From assembly GCA_001657325.1 (NCBI GenBank), contig LWRO01000025.1, forward strand, positions 1 through 64,000: a stretch of DNA of 64,000 nt, written 5' to 3'. Position 1 is the stretch's first letter. Each line of letters opens with the position of its first letter. Below are positions 32,904 through 41,688 of the stretch, one piece after another. Origin of the DNA: Geitlerinema sp. BBD 1991-9. Its GTDB lineage: Bacteria; Cyanobacteriota; Cyanobacteriia; Cyanobacteriales; Geitlerinemataceae. A program made the translations under genes and the position numbers. Below the pieces are notes generated by a model, which did not search any database, was not told the DNA's origin, and worked only from the letters and a program-made list of their open reading frames with translations.

Positions 32904-33326
32904 TTACTCGTCTTCGTCTTCGCTGATAGACCCGTTTCTGTCCAAATCGTTCCGGTCGATCTGAATCAGGTGAATGTGCTTGTAGCCCAGTTTAATTTCA
33001 AATTCATCACCGGGTTTCAAGCCCATGGCAAGGGTATAGGTGGAGCCAATGACAATTTGTCCGTTTTTGTGAACGCTAACGCGATACGTCGGTTCGCGAC
33101 CGCGACCGTCTTTCGTTCCTTCCGGATCGAGAGGAACGCCTTTCGCTGCCAACACCGCATCGTAGAAATCGGTTAAGTTGACACGGGTTTGACCGTTTTT
33201 TGTGACGGAGTAGTATCCGCACCGCTTCGCTGTTTCTCGACGGGGTAAGTGTGCCAGTTCTTTGACTTTTGTAAGTAGAGCCTTTCCCGTCAGTGGCGTT
33301 GGGTTTTCAGGTAATGTTTCGCTCAT
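32904..33326 (-). CDS. cyAbrB-family transcriptional regulator
   Basis: A 140-residue protein of the cyanobacterium-specific cyAbrB family: TGKALLTKVKELAHLPRRET, AKRCGYYSVTKNGQTRVNLT, DFYDAVLAAKGVPLDPEG, then the AbrB-like half REPTYRVSVHKNGQIVIGST, YTLAMGLKPGDEFEIKLGYK, HIHLIQID. Members regulate carbon/nitrogen balance, hydrogenase and nitrogen-uptake genes, and bind DNA with modest sequence specificity. The extreme C-terminus ends in an acidic SISEDEDE tail. It is monocistronic in appearance. Which of the two cyAbrB paralogue clades it belongs to I cannot settle from sequence alone. Confidence 0.95.
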   Translation of the reverse strand: MSETLPENPTPLTGKALLTKVKELAHLPRRETAKRCGYYSVTKNGQTRVNLTDFYDAVLAAKGVPLDPEGTKDGRGREPTYRVSVHKNGQIVIGSTYTLAMGLKPGDEFEIKLGYKHIHLIQIDRNDLDRNGSISEDEDE

Positions 33327-33643
33327 TGTTCGTTCAATTCTCCATCGAGTCTCTAAATATCTTAGATCGAATCCTCTTCAAATTTGCTGTTCCTATAAAA
33401 ATATAGCCTTAATTTTTACAATTTGGTCGATCTAAAAAAAAAATTTCCGATCGAGCGCTCGAAAATTTACTGCCAGTCATCAGTGGTAGTCAGTGTAAAA
33501 GGAGATACCGATAGGGGTATCGATCGCAGACCTGCTACCCTGAAGATGAAGATGAAGGAGACAAGAATTGTTCGATCGCAGCCGTCCCCCTCTTATGCCC
33601 AGATAAGAGGGGGACGGCATTAGGGAGATATCAGAAAAGTTGG

Positions 33644-34684
33644 TTAAGATCGATCGTTGAGACGATGTTGAATTTGTCGTAAGGTTTGGTGAATTTCCGG
33701 CAAGCGTTTGTAAAGGGCAGCACTCCGCAACCACAAGGAATTAGCAATGGCGGGAAATCCTGACACGACGGCTCCCGGTTCGATGTCTTGATGAATGCCA
33801 GTTTTTGCAGAAGCAATGGCTCCGTCGCCGATTTTAGCCCGGTTTGCAACACCCACTTGTCCGGCAAGCGTAATGTTATTTCCTAACGTCACGCCACCGG
33901 CTAAACCCACTTGCGCGCATAAAGCACAGTTCGATCCGATGTGACAGCCATGGCCGATTTGAACGAGGTTATCGATCTTAGTATTTTTGCCGATGTAAGT
34001 TGTACCTACGGACGGACGATCGATCGTGGAGTTACATCCGACTTCGACTCCGTCTTCTAAGAGGACGTAACCGGACTGTTCCATGCGCGTTAAACCCGAG
34101 GCAGTGGGAACGAAGCCAAACCCTTCTGCACCGATGACTGCACCACTGTGAATCGTGCAGTCTGCCCCGATCTGGGCGCGTTCGTGAACGGTCGAGTTGG
34201 CGTGTAAAACGGTTCGATCTCCGATTTTGACACCGGGATAAATCACAACGTTGGCATGGACGCAGACCAAATCTCCGAGTTCCACGCCACCGTGAACGAC
34301 GGCGTTCGCACCCACGTAAACCCCCTGTCCGAGTCGGGCTGAAGGATCGATCGAGGCTTTGGGATCGATCCCCGGTTCGGGACGAAAGGGTTGGTAAAAC
34401 AAGGCGATCGCACGAGCGAATAACTCTCGAGGACGCTGGGTTGAGATGGTCGCAATCCCTCGTTCTCTTGCCTGATTTTGTAAGGTTTCGTCGTTCGGCA
34501 AAATTAAAGCGCTCGCTTGGGTACTTTCAATTTGATGGGCGAACTTTTCTCCTTCGATAAAGGCCAACGTTCCTGGTTCCGCGTCTTCCACGGATGCGAT
34601 ACCGGATACTTCTAAATCTTCATCGAGTGTTTGGAACGTAACGATAGTGTCTGCCAACTGTTCGACAATCTCGCGAAATTTCAT
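33644..34684 (-). CDS. lpxD: UDP-3-O-(3-hydroxyacyl)glucosamine N-acyltransferase
   Basis: A 346-residue left-handed beta-helix acyltransferase of lipid A biosynthesis. The N-terminal uridine-binding domain (SGIASVEDAEPGTLAFIEGE) precedes hexapeptide repeats (GVYVGANAVVHGGVELGDLV, IYPGVKIGDRTVLHANSTVH). The active-site region is NLVQIGHGCHIGSNCALCAQ, with the catalytic histidine, and VGLAGGVTLGNNITLAGQVG. The C-terminus (GFPAIANSLWLRSAALYKRL) is the usual short helix. It transfers a 3-hydroxyacyl group from ACP to UDP-3-O-acylglucosamine. In cyanobacteria it is often grouped with fabZ, lpxC and lpxA; here it stands alone. Confidence 0.97.
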   Translation of the reverse strand: MKFREIVEQLADTIVTFQTLDEDLEVSGIASVEDAEPGTLAFIEGEKFAHQIESTQASALILPNDETLQNQARERGIATISTQRPRELFARAIALFYQPFRPEPGIDPKASIDPSARLGQGVYVGANAVVHGGVELGDLVCVHANVVIYPGVKIGDRTVLHANSTVHERAQIGADCTIHSGAVIGAEGFGFVPTASGLTRMEQSGYVLLEDGVEVGCNSTIDRPSVGTTYIGKNTKIDNLVQIGHGCHIGSNCALCAQVGLAGGVTLGNNITLAGQVGVANRAKIGDGAIASAKTGIHQDIEPGAVVSGFPAIANSLWLRSAALYKRLPEIHQTLRQIQHRLNDRS

Positions 34685-34811
34685 AATTTATCGCCGATCT
34701 TCACAAAAGTAAAGACGCGATCGATCGCGTCTTTAAAAAATTTAAACCGTTTGCGTGAATCGATCTCGATTTCCCAAGGAAATCGAAGCGGGTCGTCAAA
34801 TCGTAAGATCG

Positions 34812-35123
34812 TTAGTCGATCGAGACGGCATCGACATCGACGGTCGTGGCTTCGTCCCGAGTCGAGGGCGGTGTTTCGGCTTCGTCGTTGGGAACGGTGG
34901 CTTGTGTTTGGAACGCTTCCGATAGCATTTGAACGACTTCTGAGACGAGGAGAAACAAGATCGCCACATCGTCGATCTGTCCGACGATGGGAATGAGGTC
35001 GGGAGAAATATCGAGGGGACTGAAGAGATAAACGAGGGTTCCTAAAATGACCCACCAGCGATATTTAGGATTTCTCAAGACGTTGCGATACCAAGTCGTA
35101 ATCGTTTTGGCTACGGGGTTCAT
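34812..35123 (-). CDS. YkvA/DUF1232 family membrane protein
   Basis: A 103-residue protein. KYRWWVILGTLVYLFSPLDI followed by SPDLIPIVGQIDDVAILFLL is the DUF1232 core (hydrophobic helix, then S-P-x-D-x-x-P-D ... G-x-x-D-D). The N-terminus is basic (MNPVAKTITTWYRNVLRNPK), and the C-terminus is an acidic/threonine-rich tail ending AVSID. Function unknown; it is probably a small inner-membrane protein. It lies between lpxD and the rRNA methyltransferase on the same strand, with enough spacing for its own promoter. Confidence 0.88.
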   Translation of the reverse strand: MNPVAKTITTWYRNVLRNPKYRWWVILGTLVYLFSPLDISPDLIPIVGQIDDVAILFLLVSEVVQMLSEAFQTQATVPNDEAETPPSTRDEATTVDVDAVSID

Positions 35124-35207
35124 GTAGCAAGCCCTCTACTTCCTTATATATATTATTGTGTCATCGAGATTCTCAACACGATCGAACCGATACCGTTCGG
35201 ATTTCCC

Positions 35208-36614
35208 CTAGCACGATGTCAAAAATGCGATGGATTCAACATGGGCAGTTTGTGGAAATAAATCCACAGGTTGCACGCGATCGAGCTGGTACTGTCCCGA
35301 CTCGCACAAAATCCCCAAATCTCTTGCCAACGTCGCGGGTTTGCAACTGATGTATGCGATCCGATCGACCTTCAGTCGTAACAGTGCTTCGAGAACGGCT
35401 CGATCGCATCCCTGACGGGGTGGATCGAGTAAGACGATATCGGGTTTGAGTTCCGGTTCGGCTTGGAAAATCGGTGACTGTTCTCCCAATAACACCTCGA
35501 CCTTTCCACCACGAAAGTGTACGTTTGTCAAGTCGTTCGATCGAGCGTTTTCTCGTGCTTGTTCGACTGAAGCTTCGTGACTTTCGATACCGATCACCCA
35601 ACGCACCCGACGAGCCAGCGGGAGGGAAAACGTCCCGATCCCGCAATAGGCATCGATAACCGTTTCGTCGCCGTTCAACTTCAGTTCTCGATCGATTTCC
35701 TGCCAAATTAACTCCGCCGCTTCCGTATTGACTTGGAAAAAAGTCGTCGGTTGAAGCCGAAACGTCAAGCCAGCAAACACCTCCGTCAAAAACGATCGAC
35801 CGGCCACACAATGGGTTTTCGGACCGAAAATCGCGTTCGTGGGTTTGCCGTTGATATTGACACAAACCCCCACCAAATTGGGATATCGACGCAACCACTC
35901 TTTCGCCTGTTCTTCTAAACCCGGCAACTCGATCGATCGAGCCACCAACGTCAACAAAATATCCCCCGTGCGCCGTCCGACTCGCAATCCCAAATGACGA
36001 ACTTCCCCAGTTTTGCGCGTCTCGTCGTACACGCGCCATTTTCGCGTCTCGATGTCCTTTTTAATTTGCGCCAAAAACGGATCGAGTCGCGCGTCCTGAA
36101 CGGGACACTGATTTAAATTGACGAGTTTGTGCGTGCCTTTTTGGTAATACCCGACTTTCACGGCCCCCGTACTCGAGCGTCGCACCGGGTACGTCGATTT
36201 ATTCCGATAGCCGAGTGCTTCCCCAGTCGTTAACACGGCATCGACTTTCACGCGATCGAAGCCACCAATTCGATCGAGCGCCTGAACCACCTGTCGATGT
36301 TTAGCCTGCAACTGGGCCTCGTACTTCACTTGTTGCCACTGACAGCCCCCACACTTATCGGCCACGATACAAGGCGGACGCTGTCGGTTCGGTGAAGGTT
36401 GCAAAACCTCTAAAACTTTTCCTCGCCCGTACTGCGGCTTCACGCGCACCAAGCGAACCCGTACGCGATCGCCGACAACCGTATCGGGAACGAATACGAC
36501 TCGTTGTTGCCAACGTCCCACACCGTCACCACTATCGGCGAGATCCTCAATTTCAATTTCGATCGATTGTCCTTGCTGCCAAAGAAGGTTATCGGACGGT
36601 TGCATTGTTGACAT
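35208..36614 (-). CDS. 23S rRNA (uracil-C5)-methyltransferase, RlmD/TrmA family
   Basis: A 468-residue SAM-dependent methyltransferase. A TRAM domain (IEIEDLADSGDGVGRWQQRV, VVGDRVRVRLVRVKPQYGRG) is followed by the Fe-S cluster cysteines in CIVADKCGGCQWQQVKYEAQ, and the Rossmann core with VIDAYCGIGTFSLPLARRVR (SAM site). It also has DIVLLDPPRQGCDRAVLEAL (catalytic region) and YISCKPATLARDLGILCESG, the nucleophilic-cysteine motif S-C-x-P-x-T-x-x-R-D. The C-terminus has VDLFPQTAHVESIAFL. It should methylate U1939 (or U747) of 23S rRNA. RlmD versus RlmCD cannot be told apart from sequence alone. Confidence 0.95.
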   Translation of the reverse strand: MSTMQPSDNLLWQQGQSIEIEIEDLADSGDGVGRWQQRVVFVPDTVVGDRVRVRLVRVKPQYGRGKVLEVLQPSPNRQRPPCIVADKCGGCQWQQVKYEAQLQAKHRQVVQALDRIGGFDRVKVDAVLTTGEALGYRNKSTYPVRRSSTGAVKVGYYQKGTHKLVNLNQCPVQDARLDPFLAQIKKDIETRKWRVYDETRKTGEVRHLGLRVGRRTGDILLTLVARSIELPGLEEQAKEWLRRYPNLVGVCVNINGKPTNAIFGPKTHCVAGRSFLTEVFAGLTFRLQPTTFFQVNTEAAELIWQEIDRELKLNGDETVIDAYCGIGTFSLPLARRVRWVIGIESHEASVEQARENARSNDLTNVHFRGGKVEVLLGEQSPIFQAEPELKPDIVLLDPPRQGCDRAVLEALLRLKVDRIAYISCKPATLARDLGILCESGQYQLDRVQPVDLFPQTAHVESIAFLTSC

Positions 36615-36686
36615 TTATTTCGTGGAGAGTCCCAAACTCGCTAAACTACCTATAGTATTCGTATCTTGAGACCATTTCTATAAACC

Positions 36687-37175
36687 ATGAGCGTTGTTAG
36701 TCAAGTTATTCTAAAATCCGACGACGAACTCCGTTACCCCAGCAGCGGCGAGCTAAAGGGCATCCAAGACTTTTTTAGAACGGGCGAGCAACGGATTCGC
36801 ATTGCCGAAACCCTCGCTGAAAACGAGAAGAAGATCGTCAACAAGGCGACTCAAGAGCTTTGGAAGCGCCGCCCCGACTTTATCGCACCGGGGGGTAACG
36901 CCTCTGGAAATCGCGAACGCAACCAGTGCATTCGCGATTACGGTTGGTATCTGCGACTCGTCACTTACGGCGTTTTGGCAGGTGACAAAGAACCGATCGA
37001 AACCATCGGAATTATCGGTGCGCGGGAAATGTACAACGCCCTGGGCGTTCCTATGCCGGGAATGGTCGAAGCGATGCGCTGCCTCAAGGAAGCTTCTGTT
37101 TCTCTCCTGAGTAACGAAGATGCTGAGGAAGCCGCTCCTTACTTCGATTACATCATTCAAGCTATGGCTGATTAA
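36687..37175 (+). CDS. apcD: Allophycocyanin B alpha chain
   Basis: A 162-residue phycobiliprotein: [80 protein letters not shown] (chromophore cysteine in [13 protein letters not shown]), then [20 protein letters not shown]. The start [10 protein letters not shown] and the D/E pattern are those of ApcD, the minor red-shifted terminal emitter of the phycobilisome core that passes energy to photosystem I (and II), rather than ApcA. It is located away from any apcABC operon in this window. A small hairpin AAAGCAA/TTGCTTT follows the stop at about 37218. Confidence 0.97.
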   Translation: MSVVSQVILKSDDELRYPSSGELKGIQDFFRTGEQRIRIAETLAENEKKIVNKATQELWKRRPDFIAPGGNASGNRERNQCIRDYGWYLRLVTYGVLAGDKEPIETIGIIGAREMYNALGVPMPGMVEAMRCLKEASVSLLSNEDAEEAAPYFDYIIQAMAD

Positions 37176-37257
37176 GTTGGGATAATTGGGTGGGGATCGG
37201 GTGAAGCGTGAAGAGTCAAAGCAATTTTCAGTTTGCTTTCCTCACCGCCTCACCGCC

Positions 37258-38010
37258 TCATCTCTCCCGCACGCCGTGCAAGATGTCCAAACGTTCCCGC
37301 AACTGGGCAGTTAGCTTTTTCGCACTTTTTTTCACCGAACCGTTGAAATAGTCTCGAGCCTCGATCGATTCGCCAATTCTCACCCGAACGTCGCAGCGCC
37401 ACGTCGGCGTTCCAGTACTGTAGCGAATACTCATCGGAACGATGTGAATGTCTAGATCGGGACGCTGTTCTTCTGCTTGCATGGCTAAACGCCCCAATCC
37501 GGGTTTGATCGGATAAAGTTGTTCGGGATCGGGATTGCTTTTCTCGATATTTCGCTTCGTAAAAAACGTATTGCCCTCTGGAAACAGCACGAGCATTTCC
37601 CGGTGTAGCAGCAAATCGACGACATGGCGCAAACTACTGATTCCCGCACGAGTCATATCGACGGGAAACGCCCCCAGTCGACGAACGAGCCAACCTTGAA
37701 GTCCTGTCGTTTCGTTCTCCGATGTCATAAATCTCGGATCTCGTCCGGTGACGCGCCGTCCGGTCAGATACGCAACGAGAATCGGGTCCCAACGTGCGCG
37801 ATGGGTGGGAGCGAGAATGATGGTTCCCGATTGGGGAAGATTACCTTGTCCCGTCACGTCAATGTTGCGAAAATAAGCAGGTAAGACAAGGTAGTGCGCT
37901 AAAGGATACAGTAGCGCACTCAGCCACGGAGCGACCCGCGAAGAGACAGAGGTACGATGTGGCATTCGACGAGATTTCGTGTTGGGCTTAGATGAGTCTA
38001 GCTGAATCAT
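37258..38010 (-). CDS. 1-acyl-sn-glycerol-3-phosphate acyltransferase-like (PlsC family)
   Basis: A 250-residue acyltransferase (an ATG at 37962 is an alternative start). The four motifs of the PlsC/LPLAT family are visible: HX4D in ILAPTHRARWDPILVAYLTG, the glycine/arginine region GWLVRRLGAFPVDMTRAGIS, LVLFPEGNTFFTKRN-type FPEG in MLVLFPEGNTFFTKRNIEKS, and a P-rich block HIVPMSIRYSTGTPTWRCDV. It probably acylates lysophosphatidate or a related lipid at the membrane. It is convergent with apcD and shares the CT-rich repeat between them. Confidence 0.9.
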   Translation of the reverse strand: MIQLDSSKPNTKSRRMPHRTSVSSRVAPWLSALLYPLAHYLVLPAYFRNIDVTGQGNLPQSGTIILAPTHRARWDPILVAYLTGRRVTGRDPRFMTSENETTGLQGWLVRRLGAFPVDMTRAGISSLRHVVDLLLHREMLVLFPEGNTFFTKRNIEKSNPDPEQLYPIKPGLGRLAMQAEEQRPDLDIHIVPMSIRYSTGTPTWRCDVRVRIGESIEARDYFNGSVKKSAKKLTAQLRERLDILHGVRER

Positions 38011-38113
38011 GAGCTTGCTTGAGAAGAAGGCGACGCAACCCCGAGCGGGGGATTTCTCTATTAACTTAAGGGCATCTCACGACCTTGTCGGTGAACTGTA
38101 GCCAGTTTTTTAC

Positions 38114-38170
38114 AGTGAACAGTGAGCAGTGAGCAGTCACCAGTCACCAGTCACCAGTCACCAGTTGACA
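38114..38170. repeat. Heptanucleotide repeats upstream of the PlsC-like gene
   Basis: CAGTGAACAGTGAGCAGTGAG is followed by CAGTCACC repeated four times and a TTGACAGTT end. It is the same GTGAGCA/GTCACCA class as at 1-180. It lies between the PlsC-like gene start and the tadA stop. Confidence 0.8.
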
Positions 38171-38189
38171 GTTAGAATGGGAACAGTTT

Positions 38190-38687
38190 TCAGTTTCTTT
38201 TTCGTTTTTCTTCAAACCAGGATTGTAACAATAGGCGACATTCGGTTTCGAGGATGCCACCGAAGACGGGAAGGGGATGGTTGGAAACGGGACTGTCGGG
38301 AAGGTTGAGGACGGTGCGAATCGAACCTGTCTTCGGATCGTCTGCGCCGTAGACGAGACAGCCTAATCGGGATAAGACGATCGATCCCGCACACATGGGA
38401 CAGGGTTCGAGGGTGACGTAGAGGGTGCATCGATCTAAATGCCAGGTTTGGAGAATGTTTCCGGCTCGGCGCAAGGCTAAAATTTCAGCGTGTGCGGTGG
38501 GATCTCGATCGCGTTCTCGGCGGTTTTCTCCAGTGGCGATGAGGGTTCCGGTGTTGTCGACCACGACAGCGCCGACGGGAATTTCTCCGGCATCTCCGGC
38601 GTTTTTTGCCAGGTCTAAGGCACGGTGCATCCAATGTTGGTGCTTTCGTAATTCGGAAATGAAGGAAGTGGATCGATCGACCGTCAT
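38190..38687 (-). CDS. tadA: tRNA-specific adenosine deaminase
   Basis: 165 residues from ATG at 38687. The frame is open far upstream, but that part lies inside the preceding gene in another frame and is not real. The deaminase zinc site is complete: HAE in RDPTAHAEILALRRAGNILQ and PCxxC in YVTLEPCPMCAGSIVLSRLG. Also present are IPVGAVVVDNTGTLIATGEN and the substrate-pocket LVYGADDPKTGSIRTVLNL. It converts A34 of tRNA-Arg(ACG) to inosine. The HTH-GrpE-like gene ends 11 bp upstream, so the two are probably cotranscribed. Confidence 0.95.
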   Translation of the reverse strand: MTVDRSTSFISELRKHQHWMHRALDLAKNAGDAGEIPVGAVVVDNTGTLIATGENRRERDRDPTAHAEILALRRAGNILQTWHLDRCTLYVTLEPCPMCAGSIVLSRLGCLVYGADDPKTGSIRTVLNLPDSPVSNHPLPVFGGILETECRLLLQSWFEEKRKRN

Positions 38688-38698
38688 GTTGATTCGCG

Positions 38699-39334
38699 CT
38701 AGGATTCGATCGATTTCACTTTGACTCGCAGGAACAATCGATCGCGGTGTCGGTAGCCGAGATGGGTGACGCGCACGAGATCGCCGGGTTGTGCGGTTCC
38801 TTTCGCGAGTTGGTGCTGTTGCGGATCGTAGGATACATCGGCGCCGATGTCGCCAATGGGTTCGACTTGCCATCGATCGAGGAGTTTCTCGATCGGTTTG
38901 ACGAGGGGAAGAAGGTTTTTGGCGGGGAACTGGGGATTGTTTTCGACGGCGTGGGCCGCAGCGTGCCAGTATGTCAGGAAGGATTCGAGAACGTCGAGAC
39001 TTTCTCGCTCGAATTCTTCGGTGGCGGTGTCGCGGGTTCGATCGATCTCGTTTTGCAGTTGCTGGTATTCTCGACGCAGGGTTTCGACTTCTGATGAGGA
39101 TTCGATAACGCCAAATGTTGCTAAGAACGTTTCGGGTGAGACTTGCAACGCCGTACAAAATTTCAACAAATTTTCCAGCCGCATTGTTTGCAGGTTTCCC
39201 CGTCGCAGTTGGCGCACTTGCCACTCGGACACTGCTGCAATGCGTTGGAGTTCTTTAAAACTGGCAACACCGACGCGCGCCATCAGTTGACGGAGCGCAT
39301 CGGTGTAATCGAACGGTTCGGTCGAATCAGTCAT
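38699..39334 (-). CDS. HTH-GrpE-like fusion protein
   Basis: A 211-residue protein. Residues 1-75 look like a small HTH domain (DALRQLMARVGVASFKELQR, IAAVSEWQVRQLRRGNLQTM, then LLKFCTALQVSPETFLA). A coiled coil (VETLRREYQQLQNEIDRTRD) leads to a C-terminal part resembling the GrpE head and tail (ADVSYDPQQHQLAKGTAQPG, DLVRVTHLGYRHRDRLFLRV). Such cyanobacterial proteins are often annotated as nucleotide exchange factor GrpE. Whether it releases nucleotide from DnaK or acts as a regulator is unknown. It is followed 11 bp later by tadA. Confidence 0.85.
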   Translation of the reverse strand: MTDSTEPFDYTDALRQLMARVGVASFKELQRIAAVSEWQVRQLRRGNLQTMRLENLLKFCTALQVSPETFLATFGVIESSSEVETLRREYQQLQNEIDRTRDTATEEFERESLDVLESFLTYWHAAAHAVENNPQFPAKNLLPLVKPIEKLLDRWQVEPIGDIGADVSYDPQQHQLAKGTAQPGDLVRVTHLGYRHRDRLFLRVKVKSIES

Positions 39335-39388
39335 CGAAGATCGATCGTGACTTGAGTTCGTTGGATTGTAGCACGACCGCTTTGACGG

Positions 39389-39868
39389 CTAGTTCTCCAG
39401 CAAACTCCGCAGCATCCATGCAGTTTTTTCGTGAATCTGCATCCGTTGCGTCAGTAAGTCGGCGGTGGGTTCGTCGTTGGCTTCTTCTGCAACGGGGAAC
39501 ACCTCGCGTGCTGTGCGAACGATGGTTTCTTGACCTTCCACCAACAAGCGAATCATGTCTTGGGCACTCGGAACGCCTGGAGTTTCCGAGATCGAGGTTA
39601 GTTGTGCGTACTGGCTGTACGTTCCCGGTGCGGGATATCCTAAAGCGCGAATCCGTTCGGCGATTTCGTCGACTGCTGTCGAGAGTTCGGTGTATTGCTG
39701 CTCGAACATCAGGTGCAGTGTTTGGAACATCGGCCCGGTCACGTTCCAGTGGAAGTTATGGGTTTTTAAGTAAAGCGTGTAGGTGTCGGCCAGGAGGCGG
39801 GATAACCCTTCGGCAATGGCGGCGCGAGATTTGTCGTCGATGCCGATGTTGATAGGCATAGCTTGCAT
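39389..39868 (-). CDS. dps: Dps-family DNA-protection/ferritin-like protein
   Basis: A 159-residue four-helix protein. The ferroxidase centre at the dimer interface is supplied by [20 protein letters not shown] and [20 protein letters not shown] (the conserved H, H, D, E set). Also present are the Dps signatures [20 protein letters not shown] and [20 protein letters not shown]. It should form a 12-mer that stores iron and consumes peroxide, protecting DNA. AGGAG 6-7 bp before the ATG at 39868 supports this start. The next minus-strand gene upstream is the sulfiredoxin-like gene, so two peroxide-stress functions sit together. Confidence 0.95.
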   Translation of the reverse strand: MQAMPINIGIDDKSRAAIAEGLSRLLADTYTLYLKTHNFHWNVTGPMFQTLHLMFEQQYTELSTAVDEIAERIRALGYPAPGTYSQYAQLTSISETPGVPSAQDMIRLLVEGQETIVRTAREVFPVAEEANDEPTADLLTQRMQIHEKTAWMLRSLLEN

Positions 39869-39930
39869 AGCAGTCTCCTTGTTTAGACGAACTTTAAATA
39901 ACTCTAAAGCAATGTTCGGTTAACGGGGTT

Positions 39931-40191
39931 TTAAGCGAGATGCATTTTCAGCACGGATTTCGGCGCTCGGCGAACTCGGCAACGAATGGTTTCGTAACCG
40001 AGGCGCTGACAGGCTTCGTAGCGGTGACAACCGGAAAATCCGTAGTATTCTCCATCAACTTCGAGTACGTCGATGGGTTCCTGTAAGCCGATTTCTTGAA
40101 TGGATGCCATTAGTGCTTTGACTTTCTCAGAGTCGTTCGTGCGGGGAAGTGGACGACGAATTTTATCAATGGGAATGTCTTCAACTCGCAT
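39931..40191 (-). CDS. Sulfiredoxin-like protein (ParB/Srx fold)
   Basis: 86 residues from ATG at 40191 (MRVEDIPIDKIRRPLPRTND). It shows the sulfiredoxin/ParB-like nucleotide fold with MASIQEIGLQEPIDVLEVDG and the catalytic-cysteine motif YYGFSGCHRYEACQRLGYET; sulfiredoxins have G-C-H-R at this place. Srx reduces the sulfinic form of 2-Cys peroxiredoxins using ATP. The frame continues 25 codons upstream but lacks family similarity. Its position before dps fits an oxidative-stress role. A stand-alone ParB-like function is the less likely alternative. Confidence 0.85.
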   Translation of the reverse strand: MRVEDIPIDKIRRPLPRTNDSEKVKALMASIQEIGLQEPIDVLEVDGEYYGFSGCHRYEACQRLGYETIRCRVRRAPKSVLKMHLA

Positions 40192-40322
40192 ATTCAACTC
40201 GCATAGCGCCCTCGAACTCGCTTTGTTTGGATTGTAGTCATAACGATTATGAGTTGTCAAGTTCAAATTTGCATGTTCCCAGGGAAACCGTCAAAATCGT
40301 AAATCGTAAACCGTAAATTCCC

Positions 40323-41240
40323 ATGACGCTTATCCTTCACGATCACGACGGCGGTATCGACGACTATTTATCGACGATGCTGCTTTCAACGATCGAGGAC
40401 ATCGAACTTCTCGGTGTTGTCGTCACGCCAGCTGACTGTTACATCGAACCAGCGGTGAGTGCGACGCGGAAAATTTTAGAGTTGGTCGATCGATCGAACG
40501 TTCCGGTGGCGGCGAGTACCGTTCGCGGTTGCAATGCGTTTCCGCCGCTGTACCGACGGGATTCATATATTATCGATCGATTGCCAATTCTCAACGAGCG
40601 ATCGTCGGTTCAAACCCCGTTGGTTCCTGAAAGCGGACAGCAGTTTCTCGTGCGAATGTTGCAAAGCGCACCTCGTCCCGTGACGTTGTTGGTGACGGGG
40701 CCGCTGACGACAGTGGCGACAGCGTTAGAAACAGAAAGATCGATCGGCTCGAATATTGAAAAAATTGTCTGGATGGGAGGTGCGCTGAACGTACCCGGAA
40801 ACGTCGAATCGATGTGGGAACCGGGACACGACGGAACGGCGGAGTGGAACGCTTACTGGGATGCGGAGGCGATCGAGACAGTTTGGCGTACCGAGATACC
40901 TTTTATATTGTGTTCTCTTGACATCACTAACCGCGTCCCCGTCACCGATGACATTATCCAACGCATTGCAAAACAGCGGCGATATGTCCTCAGCGATTTA
41001 GCCGGACAGTGTTACGCCTTAGCCAGTCCCCAGGAGTTCTATTTCTGGGACGTTCTCGCGACGGCGTATCTGGGACGGCCGGATTTGTACGAACTGCGGG
41101 AGTACGAGGTTGAAGTGATTACGGAAGGTGCGAGTCAGGGACGAACGATCGTCAAGCCGGGAGGTCGAAAAATTCAGGTGTTTGAAGATGTAGACGTTGA
41201 AGGATTTTACGAGTATTTTTTGGGACAGCTAATGCGGTAA
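40323..41240 (+). CDS. Inosine-uridine preferring nucleoside hydrolase family protein
   Basis: A 305-residue protein: LILHDHDGGIDDYLSTMLLS carries the D-x-D-x(3)-D-D calcium site (here DHDGGIDD), then LLGVVVTPADCYIEPAVSAT, LLVTGPLTTVATALETERSI, KIVWMGGALNVPGN and AEWNAYWDAEAIETVWRT, with the terminal calcium aspartate supplied by EFYFWDVLATAYLGRPDLYE. It cleaves the N-glycosidic bond of ribonucleosides, for salvage. Length is normal. It is transcribed divergently from the sulfiredoxin-like gene. The leading HDHDGG (rather than D-T-D-P-G) suggests a divergent subgroup. Confidence 0.92.
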   Translation: MTLILHDHDGGIDDYLSTMLLSTIEDIELLGVVVTPADCYIEPAVSATRKILELVDRSNVPVAASTVRGCNAFPPLYRRDSYIIDRLPILNERSSVQTPLVPESGQQFLVRMLQSAPRPVTLLVTGPLTTVATALETERSIGSNIEKIVWMGGALNVPGNVESMWEPGHDGTAEWNAYWDAEAIETVWRTEIPFILCSLDITNRVPVTDDIIQRIAKQRRYVLSDLAGQCYALASPQEFYFWDVLATAYLGRPDLYELREYEVEVITEGASQGRTIVKPGGRKIQVFEDVDVEGFYEYFLGQLMR

Positions 41241-41685
41241 TTTGAAAACGTATTTGGAAAACAACCCTAAAAAGGAGCCAAACCATTCAGCATCAGAACC
41301 ATTACATTCATCTCGCTCCAAGACTCGATAACAGAGTTTGATTGTTTGCCTTAGTCCAGTTCTCCATAAGACTCGAAGATCGCCTATTGAAACATAATAA
41401 AAAACTGTCTATTCGTGCCTATTTACAATGTTTATAATACCATTTTCCGAAAGGTTTGAAAGTGTTGCTGGTGGACAATCCCCGCGATACAAAGCGATTT
41501 GCTGCTCATGCATAGCACGAGTTTTGAAAATTGGTATAACCTCCCTAAATTCGACTCGTACAGTAGACCTCCTGCATAAATATTTCTGACCCCACCTCAA
41601 CCCTCCCCTTCACAAGGGGAGGGAGCGAGTTTCCCGCCTTGTAAAGAGGGGATGAAGGGGGGTGAATTTGATTCATGCAGGAGGT
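41241..41685. other. Intergenic region containing a TA-type MITE
   Basis: About 320 bp of AT-rich spacer without a gene, followed by the inverted-repeat element at 41565-41688. Confidence 0.6.
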
Positions 41686-41688
41686 CTA
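41565..41688. mobile_element. MITE-like repeat family B with TA ends
   Basis: Ends TAGACCTCCTGCATAAAT and ATTCATGCAGGAGGTCTA form an inverted repeat of 18 bases (one mismatch). The interior is GC-rich, with CCCCTTCACAAGGGGAGGGA. The TA at each edge suggests a TA target duplication, as left by IS630/Tc1-mariner-type transposases. The right end supplies the TAG stop of the pentapeptide gene. Confidence 0.8.

Noticed and set aside
38688..39224. 179-codon N-terminal extension of tadA
   Set aside because: Lies in another frame of the HTH-GrpE-like gene; TadA homology begins near 38687.
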